The position numbers and the translations under genes are program-made. Of a stretch of DNA of 40,439 nucleotides, positions 32,277 through 40,115 are shown piece after piece (position 1 is the first letter of the stretch; every line of letters starts with the position of its first letter). The notes under the pieces are model-generated. The model made no database searches, was not told the DNA's origin, and worked only from the letters and a program-made list of their open reading frames with translations. Source of the stretch: Streptomyces amritsarensis (lineage in GTDB: Bacteria; Actinomycetota; Actinomycetes; Streptomycetales; Streptomycetaceae); contig NZ_MQUR01000073.1 of the NCBI RefSeq assembly GCF_001953875.1, positions 1-40,439 on the forward strand. The letters are read 5' to 3'.

Positions 32277-33791
32277 TCAGCAAGGGGTCTCCGTTCCGGC
32301 CCGGAGCGCCCGGACCTCCAGCATCCACCGGGCCTGCCCTGCGTACGAGGTGTCCGTGCTCGCCGCGATGGCGGCGAGCACGGGCTCGGGCAGAGAAGGG
32401 TTCTTGAGCATCTCGTAGTGGTACTCGCCGGCCTCGGCCCAGGCCAGCAGGATCTCGACCGGGGTCGCCGGGTTCTTGGCGATGTCGTCGAGGTGGCTGG
32501 TGTCGTCGGCGTGCGCGCCATCGCGGACGAAAGCGGCCAGGGCCTGCGGCGGGGTGTGCCGGTTGGCGACCGCGCGGCGCAGGTAGTAGACCGGGCTGTG
32601 GACCATGGCGGCGAGCACGTCCTCCGGCGGTTCGGTGTGCCGGGCCTCGTCGATCGCCGCGAAGCTCGCCCGTTCCGCTGCGCCCGACACCGTGCTCGCG
32701 CTGTACGTCAGGCCGAATTCGATCAGCAGGTCCGGCGGCCAGTTCGGCTGGTCCATGGCGTTCCCGGGGTGGAAGTACGGCCACAGGTTCGCTGCGTGCA
32801 GGGCGCGCAGCGACTCGGGAGGGGTGGCGGGGTGTTCCAGTGCCGCATACGCCAGGCGCTGGACGTCCTCCTCCCCGTCGAAGGCCGTGCGTTCACCGTC
32901 ATCGGACAGGCGTGACATCGTGTCGACCAGTCGGGCGAGTGTCTCGGGCGGGGCCGTCATGTTCTCGCTGACGGCGGCGAGCACGGTCAGGTCCGGGTCG
33001 GCGGCCAGTTCGGTGAGCTGCCGAACGGGGGTGAAGGGGTTGGCGGCCGCGGCGGCCCGGACGCAGGGCTCGGCGTCGGAGGCGAGGCGGGCGAGTACGG
33101 CCGGGGTGTGGTTGCGGTACTGCTGGGCGACCAGCTCCCGAATGCGGGTGTCCGGGTCCTGCGCCAGGGCGTCGAGCAGCGCGATCAGTTCCGGTGCCGA
33201 GCGCTTGTGCACGGCGGTGCGGCGCACCCCGGGGTCCGGGTCGGTGAGGTCCGCATCGCCGGCGTGGCCGAGTGCGGCGACCACGCGGCGGACTCGGGCG
33301 TCCGGGTCGGCGGCCAGGGCCCGCAGATGCTCCGGACGGGCGTCGACCCGCCGGACCAGAGCCAGCCGGACCTCCCCCGAAGCATCGGTGACCAGCGCCC
33401 CGGCCACCTTGCGGGGAAGCTTCTCGCGGCCGGCCAGCGCCCGGCGCACCGCCGTCGATCCGTCCCGGGCCAGTGTTCTGATCGCCGCCTTCGGGGTCGC
33501 ACGGTGCACCGCGACCACCCGGCGCACCGACTCCTCCGGGTGAGCGGCCAGCTCGGCCAGCCGCTCGGCCGGGGTGGCCGGTTGGGCGGCGAGCGCGCAC
33601 AGCACCCCGAACCAGTCCGGGCCGCCTGCCAGTGCCCGTACGGCCACCTCCTGCGCCAACCCGGCCGGCATGCCTATGCGGGAGGCCACGATCCGGGCCG
33701 GCCCCGGCCCCAGCGCCGCCAACTCGCGCAGCCGTGACAGAGGTGTGGTCGGGCGCCACGCCTCCGTGACGTCGTCCACGTCCGTGTCCAT
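32277..33791 (-). CDS. Leucine-rich-repeat-variant (LRV/HEAT-like) protein
   Basis: The 504-residue protein is built of ~24-28-residue helical repeats of the LRV type: PATPAERLAELAAHPEESVR, RPEHLRALAADPDARVRRVV, HTPAVLARLASDAEPCVRAA, NPFTPVRQLTELAADPDLTV, HPATPPESLRALHAANLW, RHTPPQALAAFVRDGAHADD. They would form a curved solenoid for protein binding. The ATG at 33791 has GAAGGG at proper distance; the ATG six bases earlier abuts it. It precedes the beta-helix gene by two bases. Cellular partner unknown. Confidence 0.85.
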   Translation of the reverse strand: MDTDVDDVTEAWRPTTPLSRLRELAALGPGPARIVASRIGMPAGLAQEVAVRALAGGPDWFGVLCALAAQPATPAERLAELAAHPEESVRRVVAVHRATPKAAIRTLARDGSTAVRRALAGREKLPRKVAGALVTDASGEVRLALVRRVDARPEHLRALAADPDARVRRVVAALGHAGDADLTDPDPGVRRTAVHKRSAPELIALLDALAQDPDTRIRELVAQQYRNHTPAVLARLASDAEPCVRAAAAANPFTPVRQLTELAADPDLTVLAAVSENMTAPPETLARLVDTMSRLSDDGERTAFDGEEDVQRLAYAALEHPATPPESLRALHAANLWPYFHPGNAMDQPNWPPDLLIEFGLTYSASTVSGAAERASFAAIDEARHTEPPEDVLAAMVHSPVYYLRRAVANRHTPPQALAAFVRDGAHADDTSHLDDIAKNPATPVEILLAWAEAGEYHYEMLKNPSLPEPVLAAIAASTDTSYAGQARWMLEVRALRAGTETPC

Positions 33792-33956
33792 CCGCATCCC
33801 TTCTTGACGCGCCGCCGTCCGCGCAGATGGCGCGGGCCGGGGACCGGCTGGCCCCGAAGGTGGCTGTGGATCGCACTGCCACGGCATCGGCGTCACCGAC
33901 CTGCGACGATCCTGGCATGGGGCTCTGACAACGCCTCAGCCGTTCTGGTCGGGCGT

Positions 33957-34004
33957 TCGACGCCGGCCGACGCTAGCCGATGCCGGTCGACGCCGGCCGA
34001 CGCT
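33957..34004. repeat. 18-base direct repeat with 30-base period
   Basis: TCGACGCCGGCCGACGCT occurs at 33957-33974 and again at 33987-34004, separated by AGCCGATGCCGG, which resembles part of the unit. It lies in the 283-base divergent gap between the LRV gene and the first oxygenase gene, which otherwise shows no gene. Confidence 0.88.
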
Positions 34005-34074
34005 TGATCCGGCACCGCCCTCGGGACGATGCTTCGAGTAGTGACCCATTTCTGCGAATGACAGGTGCCGTTCG

Positions 34075-35262
34075 ATGTACCGGACCGAAGCACGCATCGA
34101 CGAGGCGGGCAACATACTGGTTGCGCCTCCGACGCTGCGAGGCCATGACCTGATCAGGGACTTCTTCGGAGCCACGATCTCGCCCGAGGAACTGGCCACG
34201 GCCGACCTCTCCGGCCGGACCGTCTACCTGTGCGGCGACCTCTCCGAGATCGATGGCCGCCACCTGGAGTCAGCGGCACGGGTGTTCGTCATCGGCGAGC
34301 TGTCCCAGGGGCTGGAGCAGCCCTGGCCGGTCGTCGACGGCGGGCGGGTTCCCGTCCGGGTGCACGGCGCCGGCGTGTACTACCGCCGGTTCTTCGACCT
34401 CGACGCCGATCACTTCGGACGGATCCGGGCGGAGCACGCCTTCCAGTCCCTGACCGAGTCCACGAAGCCCGGGACGGCCCATCGGAGCGGGATCTATCTG
34501 ACGCCCGTCACGCAGGACGGTGACGCACTGCATTTCCGGCTGCTCCGGTGCTCGACGAATCTCTCGGGGCCGACCGAGGGGTTTCGCGCCACGGACACGG
34601 AGATCGTCGACGCGCTGAACCGCGAGGCGGCCTCCGTCTTCCGGGACCATGCGCCGCTGAATCACGTTCTCGCGCAGATCTACCACAACACCCACGCCAC
34701 GGCGGAGCGCAAGCAGTCCAAGGCCAAGATCTCGGCCCATGCCGACAAGACCAAGGACATGCCCGGCAACGGCATCATGGCCTTCTGCACCTTCTACGAC
34801 GGGCTCGACAAGCTGCGGCCCATGGCGGACGACCCCTTCGACCACGGCCTGAAGCGCGCCAGCGGGCTGACCCGACTCCACTTCCGGCTCAAGGAGGAGG
34901 CGGACGGGCTGCCCCCGCAGTTCTCCCTGACCCTCTATCCCGGCTCCGTCTTCTTCATGCCGCTGTCGACCAACCGCCTGTACACGCACGAGATCCGGCC
35001 CTCGACGCTGAACGCCGAGGCGCTCCCGACCCGGCTGGGGTACGTGGTGCGCTGTTCCAGCGCCGAAGCCGTCCACCGGAACGGGCAGACGTTCCTGAAA
35101 AGAGCTGGTGACCCGGTGGAGTTGGGGCCGCCCACGCCGGAGGGAATGGACGAGCTGCGCCGGCTGTACGCCGAGGAGAACAGGACTTCGTCCTTCATCG
35201 ACTACGGCGACCAGTTCCTCTTCAGCATGAACTCGGGAGACTACGTTGCCCCCCGAGCCTAG
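34075..35262 (+). CDS. Fe(II)/2-oxoglutarate-dependent oxygenase, AlkB-like (first of a pair)
   Basis: The 395-residue protein carries the facial triad of Fe(II)/2OG oxygenases: H222 and D224 (KAKISAHADKTKDMPGNG) and distal H305 (NRLYTHEIRPS), with R320 or R326 (TRLGYVVRCSS) as the 2-oxoglutarate anchor. The order HxD, ~80 residues, H, then R at +15 to +21, and the preceding YHN.H...KISAHAD resemble AlkB-type enzymes. The N-terminal ~150 residues are an extra domain I do not recognise. Substrate unknown: nucleic acid, protein or small molecule are all open. It overlaps the next gene by 17 bases, so the two are co-translated. Confidence 0.75.
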   Translation: MYRTEARIDEAGNILVAPPTLRGHDLIRDFFGATISPEELATADLSGRTVYLCGDLSEIDGRHLESAARVFVIGELSQGLEQPWPVVDGGRVPVRVHGAGVYYRRFFDLDADHFGRIRAEHAFQSLTESTKPGTAHRSGIYLTPVTQDGDALHFRLLRCSTNLSGPTEGFRATDTEIVDALNREAASVFRDHAPLNHVLAQIYHNTHATAERKQSKAKISAHADKTKDMPGNGIMAFCTFYDGLDKLRPMADDPFDHGLKRASGLTRLHFRLKEEADGLPPQFSLTLYPGSVFFMPLSTNRLYTHEIRPSTLNAEALPTRLGYVVRCSSAEAVHRNGQTFLKRAGDPVELGPPTPEGMDELRRLYAEENRTSSFIDYGDQFLFSMNSGDYVAPRA

Positions 35263-36001
35263 GGTCTCGTCGTACGTGCTGCCGATCGAGCAGAACCTCT
35301 TCGCGGAGCTTTCCGCGTCGGTCCCCTGGGAAGACGTGGGAAAGGGCCGCCGGGGCGCCACGCTCACCAGGGTCGACGCCGCGCACGGTACGCCCCTGGT
35401 ACGCACCACCACGCGGTACAACAGCCCGAGCCGGCGCTTCCGCACGGTGCACGAACGGCTGTCGCAACAGATCCAGGAACACGCTGCCCTCCCGGTCGGC
35501 TTCAACAACGCTCTCATCGAGAGCTACACGAACGCCTACCGGACCATGGGCAGCCATTGCGACCAGGCCCTGGATCTGGCCGACGATTCCTTCATCGCCG
35601 TCTTCTCCTGCTACCAGCACCCCGAAGCGAGCCCCCCGAGGAAGCTGGTCTTCGAGTCGAAGGAGTCCGACGCCGCGTTCGAGATCCCCCTCACCCACCA
35701 CAGCGTGGTCGTGTTCTCCGTGCACGCCAACCGGCTGCTCAAACACAGGATCGTGCTGGACGCACCCGCCCCGACGGCCGAAAACCAATGGCTGGGCGTG
35801 ACCTTCCGGACGTCGAAGACCTTCCTGCGGTTTCGCGACGGACACGCGTACCTCCCCTCGGGCGCACGCCTCACGGCCGCCGACGACGAGCAGAGCCGCG
35901 AGTTCTACCGCCTACGGCGCCGCGAGAACCACGAAACGGACTTCCGCTACCCCCCGCTGGCCTACACCGTCAGCGAAAGCGACCTGCTGCCGCCCACCTG
36001 A
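35246..36001 (+). CDS. Fe(II)/2-oxoglutarate-dependent oxygenase, AlkB-like (second of a pair)
   Basis: The 251-residue protein shows a second complete metal site: H104 and D106 (RTMGSHCDQALDLADDS), distal H167 (NRLLKHRIVLD) and R188 (WLGVTFRTSKTF). The segment FNNALIESYTNAYRTMGSHCD fits the strand before the iron ligands in AlkB-fold proteins. Translation begins at TTG, positioned by GGGAG seven bases upstream, inside the end of the first oxygenase gene. The two proteins share little sequence beyond the metal motif, so they probably act in series or as a heterodimer, not as recent duplicates. Confidence 0.75.
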   Translation: MPPEPRVSSYVLPIEQNLFAELSASVPWEDVGKGRRGATLTRVDAAHGTPLVRTTTRYNSPSRRFRTVHERLSQQIQEHAALPVGFNNALIESYTNAYRTMGSHCDQALDLADDSFIAVFSCYQHPEASPPRKLVFESKESDAAFEIPLTHHSVVVFSVHANRLLKHRIVLDAPAPTAENQWLGVTFRTSKTFLRFRDGHAYLPSGARLTAADDEQSREFYRLRRRENHETDFRYPPLAYTVSESDLLPPT

Positions 36002-36033
36002 GGGCTGTCCCCCCTCTCACCACCGCCGCACCG

Positions 36034-36843
36034 TCAGGCCTCGGCCCCATCCTGGACGGCCTGTCGGCCCTCGACCAGCGCCGCCAGGCCGTCCAGGATC
36101 CGGTCCAGGCCGAAGCGGAACTGGAAGTCCGGCTCGTCCGAGCCCGTGAACGCGTCCGACTCCAGCAGCCGCGTCACCCCCGGGTGGGTGTCCGGGCCCG
36201 TCATCAGCCGCAGCGTGCGCACGTACTGGCCCATGACCTGGTCCGGTGAGACACCGGACTTCACGATGGCGTCCATCATGTCCGCGGCCATCGTCGCCTC
36301 GTTGCGGACCAGGCCGCCGATCAGGATGATCGTCGAGATCTTCTCGCCCTCGGTCAGCGGCGCGTCGGCCATCGCCGCAAGCCCGCGCTCCATCCAGGCC
36401 AGCTGGTTCGGGCTGACCGGTGCCCCGGTGATCGGGATGCGCAGGATCCAGGAGTTGGCCATCAGCACGGCCCGCTGCGCGTACGCCCACCGGGTCAGCA
36501 GCTCGCGCCAGCCCCACCCCGCCGCCTCCGGCGGCAGCGCCGGCGGGGCGCCGACGCCCGCGTCCGACATCAGGATGTAGAGCTCCTCCTTCGCCGTGAC
36601 GTACCGGTACAGGGACATCGTGGAGACGCCCAGCTCCTTGGCCACCCGGCCCATGGAGACGGCGTCCATGCCCTCACCGGCGGCCAGCGCCACGGCCGTC
36701 TCCACGATGCGCGGCAGCGTGAGCGTGGGGCGCGGCCCCTTGCCGGGGCGTTCGCGCAGTCCCCAGGCCATCTCCAGGCTGGCGGGGAGCCCGGTCCCGC
36801 CGCCCGCGCCGCCCTCGTCGTCCTCGTCGTCCTCGTCCGCCAT
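36034..36843 (-). CDS. TetR-family regulator of the DrrAB-like exporter
   Basis: The 269-residue protein has an acidic/Gly-rich leader, then a TetR DNA-binding domain at about 45-90 (LTLPRIVETAVALAAGEGMD, MGRVAKELGVSTMSLYRYVT) and a TetR_C-type ligand domain (WRELLTRWAYAQRAVLMANS, ILIGGLVRNEATMAADMM, FQFRFGLDRILDGLAALVEG). It is divergent from an ABC drug exporter with a palindromic operator between them, the classical layout for inducible antibiotic efflux. Ligand unknown. Confidence 0.93.
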   Translation of the reverse strand: MADEDDEDDEGGAGGGTGLPASLEMAWGLRERPGKGPRPTLTLPRIVETAVALAAGEGMDAVSMGRVAKELGVSTMSLYRYVTAKEELYILMSDAGVGAPPALPPEAAGWGWRELLTRWAYAQRAVLMANSWILRIPITGAPVSPNQLAWMERGLAAMADAPLTEGEKISTIILIGGLVRNEATMAADMMDAIVKSGVSPDQVMGQYVRTLRLMTGPDTHPGVTRLLESDAFTGSDEPDFQFRFGLDRILDGLAALVEGRQAVQDGAEA

Positions 36844-36860
36844 GACCGCCCACTCCTCGA

Positions 36861-36889
36861 TTGACCCCCATCCTAGTTCTGTGTATTAC
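36861..36889 (+). promoter_or_regulatory. Promoter of the DrrAB-like operon
   Basis: TTGACC at 36861 and TATTAC at 36884 are 17 bases apart. The -10 box lies inside the palindrome at 36877-36899, so repressor binding would block RNA polymerase. Confidence 0.65.
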
Positions 36890-36899
36890 TTACACAGAA
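36877..36899. promoter_or_regulatory. TetR operator TTCTGTGTA-N5-TACACAGAA
   Basis: Nine-base arms are perfectly complementary around TTACT, 33 bases before the TetR start and 48 bases before the exporter ATG. Position and symmetry make it the likely site for the divergent TetR protein, controlling both directions. Confidence 0.85.
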
Positions 36900-36947
36900 G
36901 AGCGTAAGGCATACGCAGAAGCCCCCGCGAAGGGAGCACCTCCCCTC

Positions 36948-37883
36948 ATGACCACACACGCCTCCGGCGCCCTCGGCATCCACGCCACCGGCCTGACCAA
37001 GTCCTACGGCGACGTCCGCGTCCTCGACGGCATCGACCTCGCCGTCCCCCGCGGCAGCGTCCTCGCCCTCCTCGGCCCCAACGGCGCCGGGAAGACCACC
37101 ACCGTCCGGATCCTCACCACCCTCACCGCGCCCGACGCCGGGACCGCCCGCGTCGCCGGCCACGACACCGCCACCGCCCGGGCGCGGGTACGCGAACGCA
37201 TCAGCCTCACCGGACAGTTCGCGGCCGTCGACGAGCTCCAGACCGGCGCCGAAACGCTCCGCATGATGGGCCGGCTCTGCGGCCTCCCCCCGCGCGCCGC
37301 CCGCGCCCGCGCCGACGAGCTCCTCACCCGCTTCGGGCTCACCGACGCCGCCGCCCGCACCGCCAAGACGTACTCGGGCGGCATGCGACGCCGCCTCGAC
37401 CTCGCCGCGAGCCTCGTCTCCCGACCCGAGGTGATCTTCCTCGACGAGCCGACCACCGGGCTCGACCCGCGCAGCCGCCAGGACCTGTGGGAACTCGTAC
37501 GGGAACTGCGCGCCGACGGCACGACCGTGCTGCTCACCACCCAGTACCTGGAGGAGGCCGACCGGCTCGCCGACCGCGTCGTCGTCCTCGCCGACGGACG
37601 GATCGCCGCCGAGGGCACGCCCGGCGAGCTCAAGGCCCGCGTCGCGGGCCACCGGCTCGACCTCACCCTCACCACGCGGGCCGCCTACGAGGCCCTCGCC
37701 CCGCGCGCCGTCCACCTCGCCCCGGACGACCTCACCCTCGGCGTCACCACCGACGGGAGCGCCGCCCACGTCCGCGCCCTGCTCGACGAACTCGACCCGG
37801 ACCGCACCGCCGTGGACCGCTTCGCCGTCCGCACCGCCACCCTCGACGACGTGTTCCTCACCCTGACGGGAGCCGACCGATGA
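36948..37883 (+). CDS. ABC transporter ATP-binding protein, DrrA-like drug exporter
   Basis: The 311-residue ATPase matches the daunorubicin-resistance DrrA group: Walker A GPNGAGKT (43-50), Q-loop LTGQFAAVDE, signature YSGGMRRRLDLAASL, Walker B VIFLDEPTTGLDPRS, H-loop TTQYLEEADRLAD, and the DrrA C-terminal part ending in RTATLDDVFLTLTG. It energises export of a hydrophobic compound with the permease encoded next. I start at ATG 36948; earlier frames would overlap the operator. The stop overlaps the permease start as ATGA. Confidence 0.95.
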   Translation: MTTHASGALGIHATGLTKSYGDVRVLDGIDLAVPRGSVLALLGPNGAGKTTTVRILTTLTAPDAGTARVAGHDTATARARVRERISLTGQFAAVDELQTGAETLRMMGRLCGLPPRAARARADELLTRFGLTDAAARTAKTYSGGMRRRLDLAASLVSRPEVIFLDEPTTGLDPRSRQDLWELVRELRADGTTVLLTTQYLEEADRLADRVVVLADGRIAAEGTPGELKARVAGHRLDLTLTTRAAYEALAPRAVHLAPDDLTLGVTTDGSAAHVRALLDELDPDRTAVDRFAVRTATLDDVFLTLTGADR

Positions 37884-38635
37884 CCGCCATGCCCGTGAGC
37901 GCCCTCACCCTGGCCGGCCGCAGCCTGCGCATCAGCAGCCGGCAGCCCGACGCACTGATCACCGCGCTGATGCTGCCCGTGATGCTGATGCTGATCTTCG
38001 TCTACTTCTTCGGCGGGGCCATCGACACCGGCACGGAGTACGTGACGTACGTGGTCCCCGGCGCCATGCTGCTCTGCGCCGGCTTCGGCGCCGCCTCCAC
38101 CGCCGTCAGCGTCGCCGACGACATGCGCAGCGGCGTCATCGACCGCTTCCGCACCCTCGACATCGGCGGCATCCCCATCCTGGCCGGACACGTCACCGCC
38201 TCCGTCCTGCGCAACCTGCTCTCCACCACCCTGGTCCTCGCCGTCGCCCTCGCCATCGGCTTCCGGCCCCAGGCCGGACCGGCCGCCTTCCTCGCCGCGG
38301 CCGGCCTGCTCCTCGCGTACATCACGGCGATCTCGTGGCTGGCCGCCGCACTCGGGCTGCTCGCGCAGACGCCGGAGGCGGCGGGCGGCTTCACCTTCCT
38401 GATGATGTTCCTGCCGTACCCGTCCAGCGCCTTCGTCCCCATCGAGACCATGCCCGGCTGGCTGCACGGCTTCGCCGAGCACCAGCCGCTCACCCCGGTG
38501 ATCGAATCCCTGCGCGCGCTGCTCCTCGCGCAGCCCGCCGGGAGCGCCCCCTGGACGGCCCTGGCCTGGTGCGCGGGCATCACGGCCGCGGCCGTGGCCC
38601 TGGCGGCCGTCCTGTTCCGCAGCAGGACCCGCTGA
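37880..38635 (+). CDS. ABC-2 type permease, DrrB-like
   Basis: The 251-residue protein has six predicted helices of the ABC-2 type: ALITALMLPVMLMLIFVYFF, YVVPGAMLLCAGFGAASTAV, LLSTTLVLAVALAIGF, FLAAAGLLLAYITAISWLAA, FTFLMMFLPYPSSAFV and AGITAAAVALAAVLF. The motif DDMRSGVIDRFRTLDIGG is the family's cytoplasmic loop. It overlaps DrrA by four bases. The pair usually confers self-resistance or drug efflux; no biosynthetic genes are seen in the window. Confidence 0.94.
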   Translation: MTAMPVSALTLAGRSLRISSRQPDALITALMLPVMLMLIFVYFFGGAIDTGTEYVTYVVPGAMLLCAGFGAASTAVSVADDMRSGVIDRFRTLDIGGIPILAGHVTASVLRNLLSTTLVLAVALAIGFRPQAGPAAFLAAAGLLLAYITAISWLAAALGLLAQTPEAAGGFTFLMMFLPYPSSAFVPIETMPGWLHGFAEHQPLTPVIESLRALLLAQPAGSAPWTALAWCAGITAAAVALAAVLFRSRTR

Positions 38636-38689
38636 GCGGCTCCGGCAGGAGCCCCTCAGCGGGCCGGTGGTCCGCCCGCCGCTCAGCGG
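38629..38689. terminator. Long-range inverted repeat over two convergent stops
   Basis: CCGCTGAGCGGC (38629-38640) pairs perfectly with GCCGCTCAGCGG (38678-38689). Each arm includes a stop codon (permease TGA at 38633, DUF1876 stop at 38683). The 37-base loop is long for a terminator, so the role is tentative. Confidence 0.45.
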
Positions 38690-38955
38690 TTGAGCGGGTA
38701 GGAATGACGGCCCGTCGCCTCGTCGATCTCCGAGTGGGCCTTCTGCAACAGCTGCTGCGAGAGATCCATGAGCGCACGCGCGCCCGCGATCTCCTCCCCG
38801 ACCCTCATCTGCTCCGGGTCGGAGGGATGACGCAGGGCATAGCCCCGCGCCCTGATCTCGGAGCCGTCCCCGAGCCGTACCAGGGCCGCCGCACTGGTGC
38901 GGTGGCCCTCCTCGGTGAATTCGAGCTCCACATGCCACCCGACGAGCGTGGCCAT
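38683..38955 (-). CDS. DUF1876 protein
   Basis: The 90-residue protein matches DUF1876 over its length: WHVELEFTEEGHRTSAAALV, GDGSEIRARGYALRHPSD and ARALMDLSQQLLQKAHSEID. The fold is probably a double-stranded-RNA-binding-like alpha/beta domain; function unknown. An ideal ribosome binding site GGAGGTGA stands nine bases before the ATG, so high expression is plausible. Widespread as single genes in Streptomyces. Confidence 0.92.
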   Translation of the reverse strand: MATLVGWHVELEFTEEGHRTSAAALVRLGDGSEIRARGYALRHPSDPEQMRVGEEIAGARALMDLSQQLLQKAHSEIDEATGRHSYPLNR

Positions 38956-39134
38956 GGTGCATCACCTCCAGGGGTCACCCTTCCCTCCAGAGTGCGCCCA
39001 CGCCGCGACAGGCGCGAGCGGAGCCAAAGCCCGGCCCCACCCCCAGGCGCGTCAGGGTCACAACACGGCGGCAGCCGACAGGGCGGGGGGCGCGAGGCGA
39101 GGCAGGGGCGCGGGGGAAGCGCGTATGGGGCTGG
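38956..39134. other. Intergenic, no gene seen
   Basis: 179 bases hold the DUF1876 leader and the region beyond the immunity gene's stop. I see no gene or convincing hairpin. Confidence 0.5.
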
Positions 39135-39791
39135 TCAGCCGCTGGCCAGGCTGGTCGCCACCGACTGGAACCACGCCCCGTACGAGAACGGCTCGGGCGG
39201 GTTGACCTCCATGCCGAGTTCCGCCGCGGCCAGGGCGTAGTCCCCCTCGTCCAGCGGGAGGGCGATCAGCTCGTGGAGCTCACCGACAAGGCGGGCGACG
39301 AGCTGCGGGTCGGTGGTGGCGGCGTAGTCCGCGACCGCAGCCTCGTGGTCGGGGAACTCGTCGACGATGTCCTGCGAGAACCAGCCGCCCAGCAGCTGGG
39401 CGGCCTCCGGGAACCGCGCGTGCCACTCCCAGTGCGTCTGCGGGATCGCCGGCGGGGGCACCTCGCCGTCCTCGACGCTCTGCTTGAGGTGGTCGGCGAG
39501 CACGAGCAGCCAGTCGCCGATCGCGGCCTGCGGAATCCCGACGTCGGGGACGGCGTAGAACTCGCCGAGGTCGATCCGCAGGCGCCCCGGAGGATTCCGG
39601 CTGTACTCGCGCAGCTGGCGCTCCGCCTCCGCGATCGCCCAGGGGCGGGTGTGCCAGGTGTGGCGCAGATAGGCGTCCAGCGCAGGGCTGCGACGCTCGG
39701 CCGTGTCCTCCCCCTGCTGGCCGAGGTAGGCGCGCATCACCTGATCGAGCTCGCCGTAGCGCCGGTCGTGTTCGAGGGGCTTCATGGGCAC
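39135..39791 (-). CDS. CDI-type immunity protein (contact-dependent growth inhibition)
   Basis: The 218-residue protein resembles Streptomyces proteins of the contact-dependent growth inhibition immunity family: RYGELDQVMRAYLGQQGEDT, an Arg/Trp-rich helix (WAIAEAERQLREYSRNPPGR) and an all-helical C-terminal half with LLGGWFSQDIVDEFPDHEAA and PLDEGDYALAAAELGMEVNP. Its start (GTG 39791, or ATG 39785) is 12 bases after the stop of the truncated RNase A-like toxin gene. It would neutralise that toxin class in the cytoplasm. With the toxin broken it is an orphan immunity gene, useful against kin. Confidence 0.8.
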   Translation of the reverse strand: MPMKPLEHDRRYGELDQVMRAYLGQQGEDTAERRSPALDAYLRHTWHTRPWAIAEAERQLREYSRNPPGRLRIDLGEFYAVPDVGIPQAAIGDWLLVLADHLKQSVEDGEVPPPAIPQTHWEWHARFPEAAQLLGGWFSQDIVDEFPDHEAAVADYAATTDPQLVARLVGELHELIALPLDEGDYALAAAELGMEVNPPEPFSYGAWFQSVATSLASG

Positions 39792-39803
39792 GGTCGGTTG
39801 CCT

Positions 39804-40103
39804 CTACAGGTAGAACGGGACGGTGGTCTGGACGACGAATCCGTACGGGCTGTCCGCCTCACGACGCAGGACGACGCGGGCGGCGCGGACGTCGACGGGC
39901 CCCTGTCCGGCAAGGAGCATGGCCTCCAACTGCACCCGGCCGACGGGCTCCTCACGGGACGGCCAGGCGGCCTCGATGGTGAGTCGGGCCCGCGTTCCCT
40001 GGGCGAGCCAGCGGTGGATGACCTGCTCATTGGCGGTCACCACCTGCTGGGTGGCCCACTGTGCGGTCTCCCGGTCGGGGTAGGTGGCGGATCGGGTCAG
40101 CAT
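39804..40103 (-). pseudogene. Truncated RNase A-like CDI toxin domain
   Basis: The 99 residues match the C-terminal two-thirds of the bacterial CdiA-CT RNase A-like toxin domain: SATYPDRETAQWATQQVVTA, NEQVIHRWLAQGTRARL, EPVGRVQLEAML, VDVRAARVVLRREADSPYGF and a final VQTTVPFYL. The N-terminal portion, with the conserved Gly-His..His-Val element that supplies a catalytic His, is missing, as are any delivery domains. It begins right after the upstream gene's stop codon, in the same frame and only four codons later. It is therefore most likely a dead cassette fragment kept beside its immunity gene. Confidence 0.75.
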
Positions 40104-40115
40104 CGGATCATTGTC

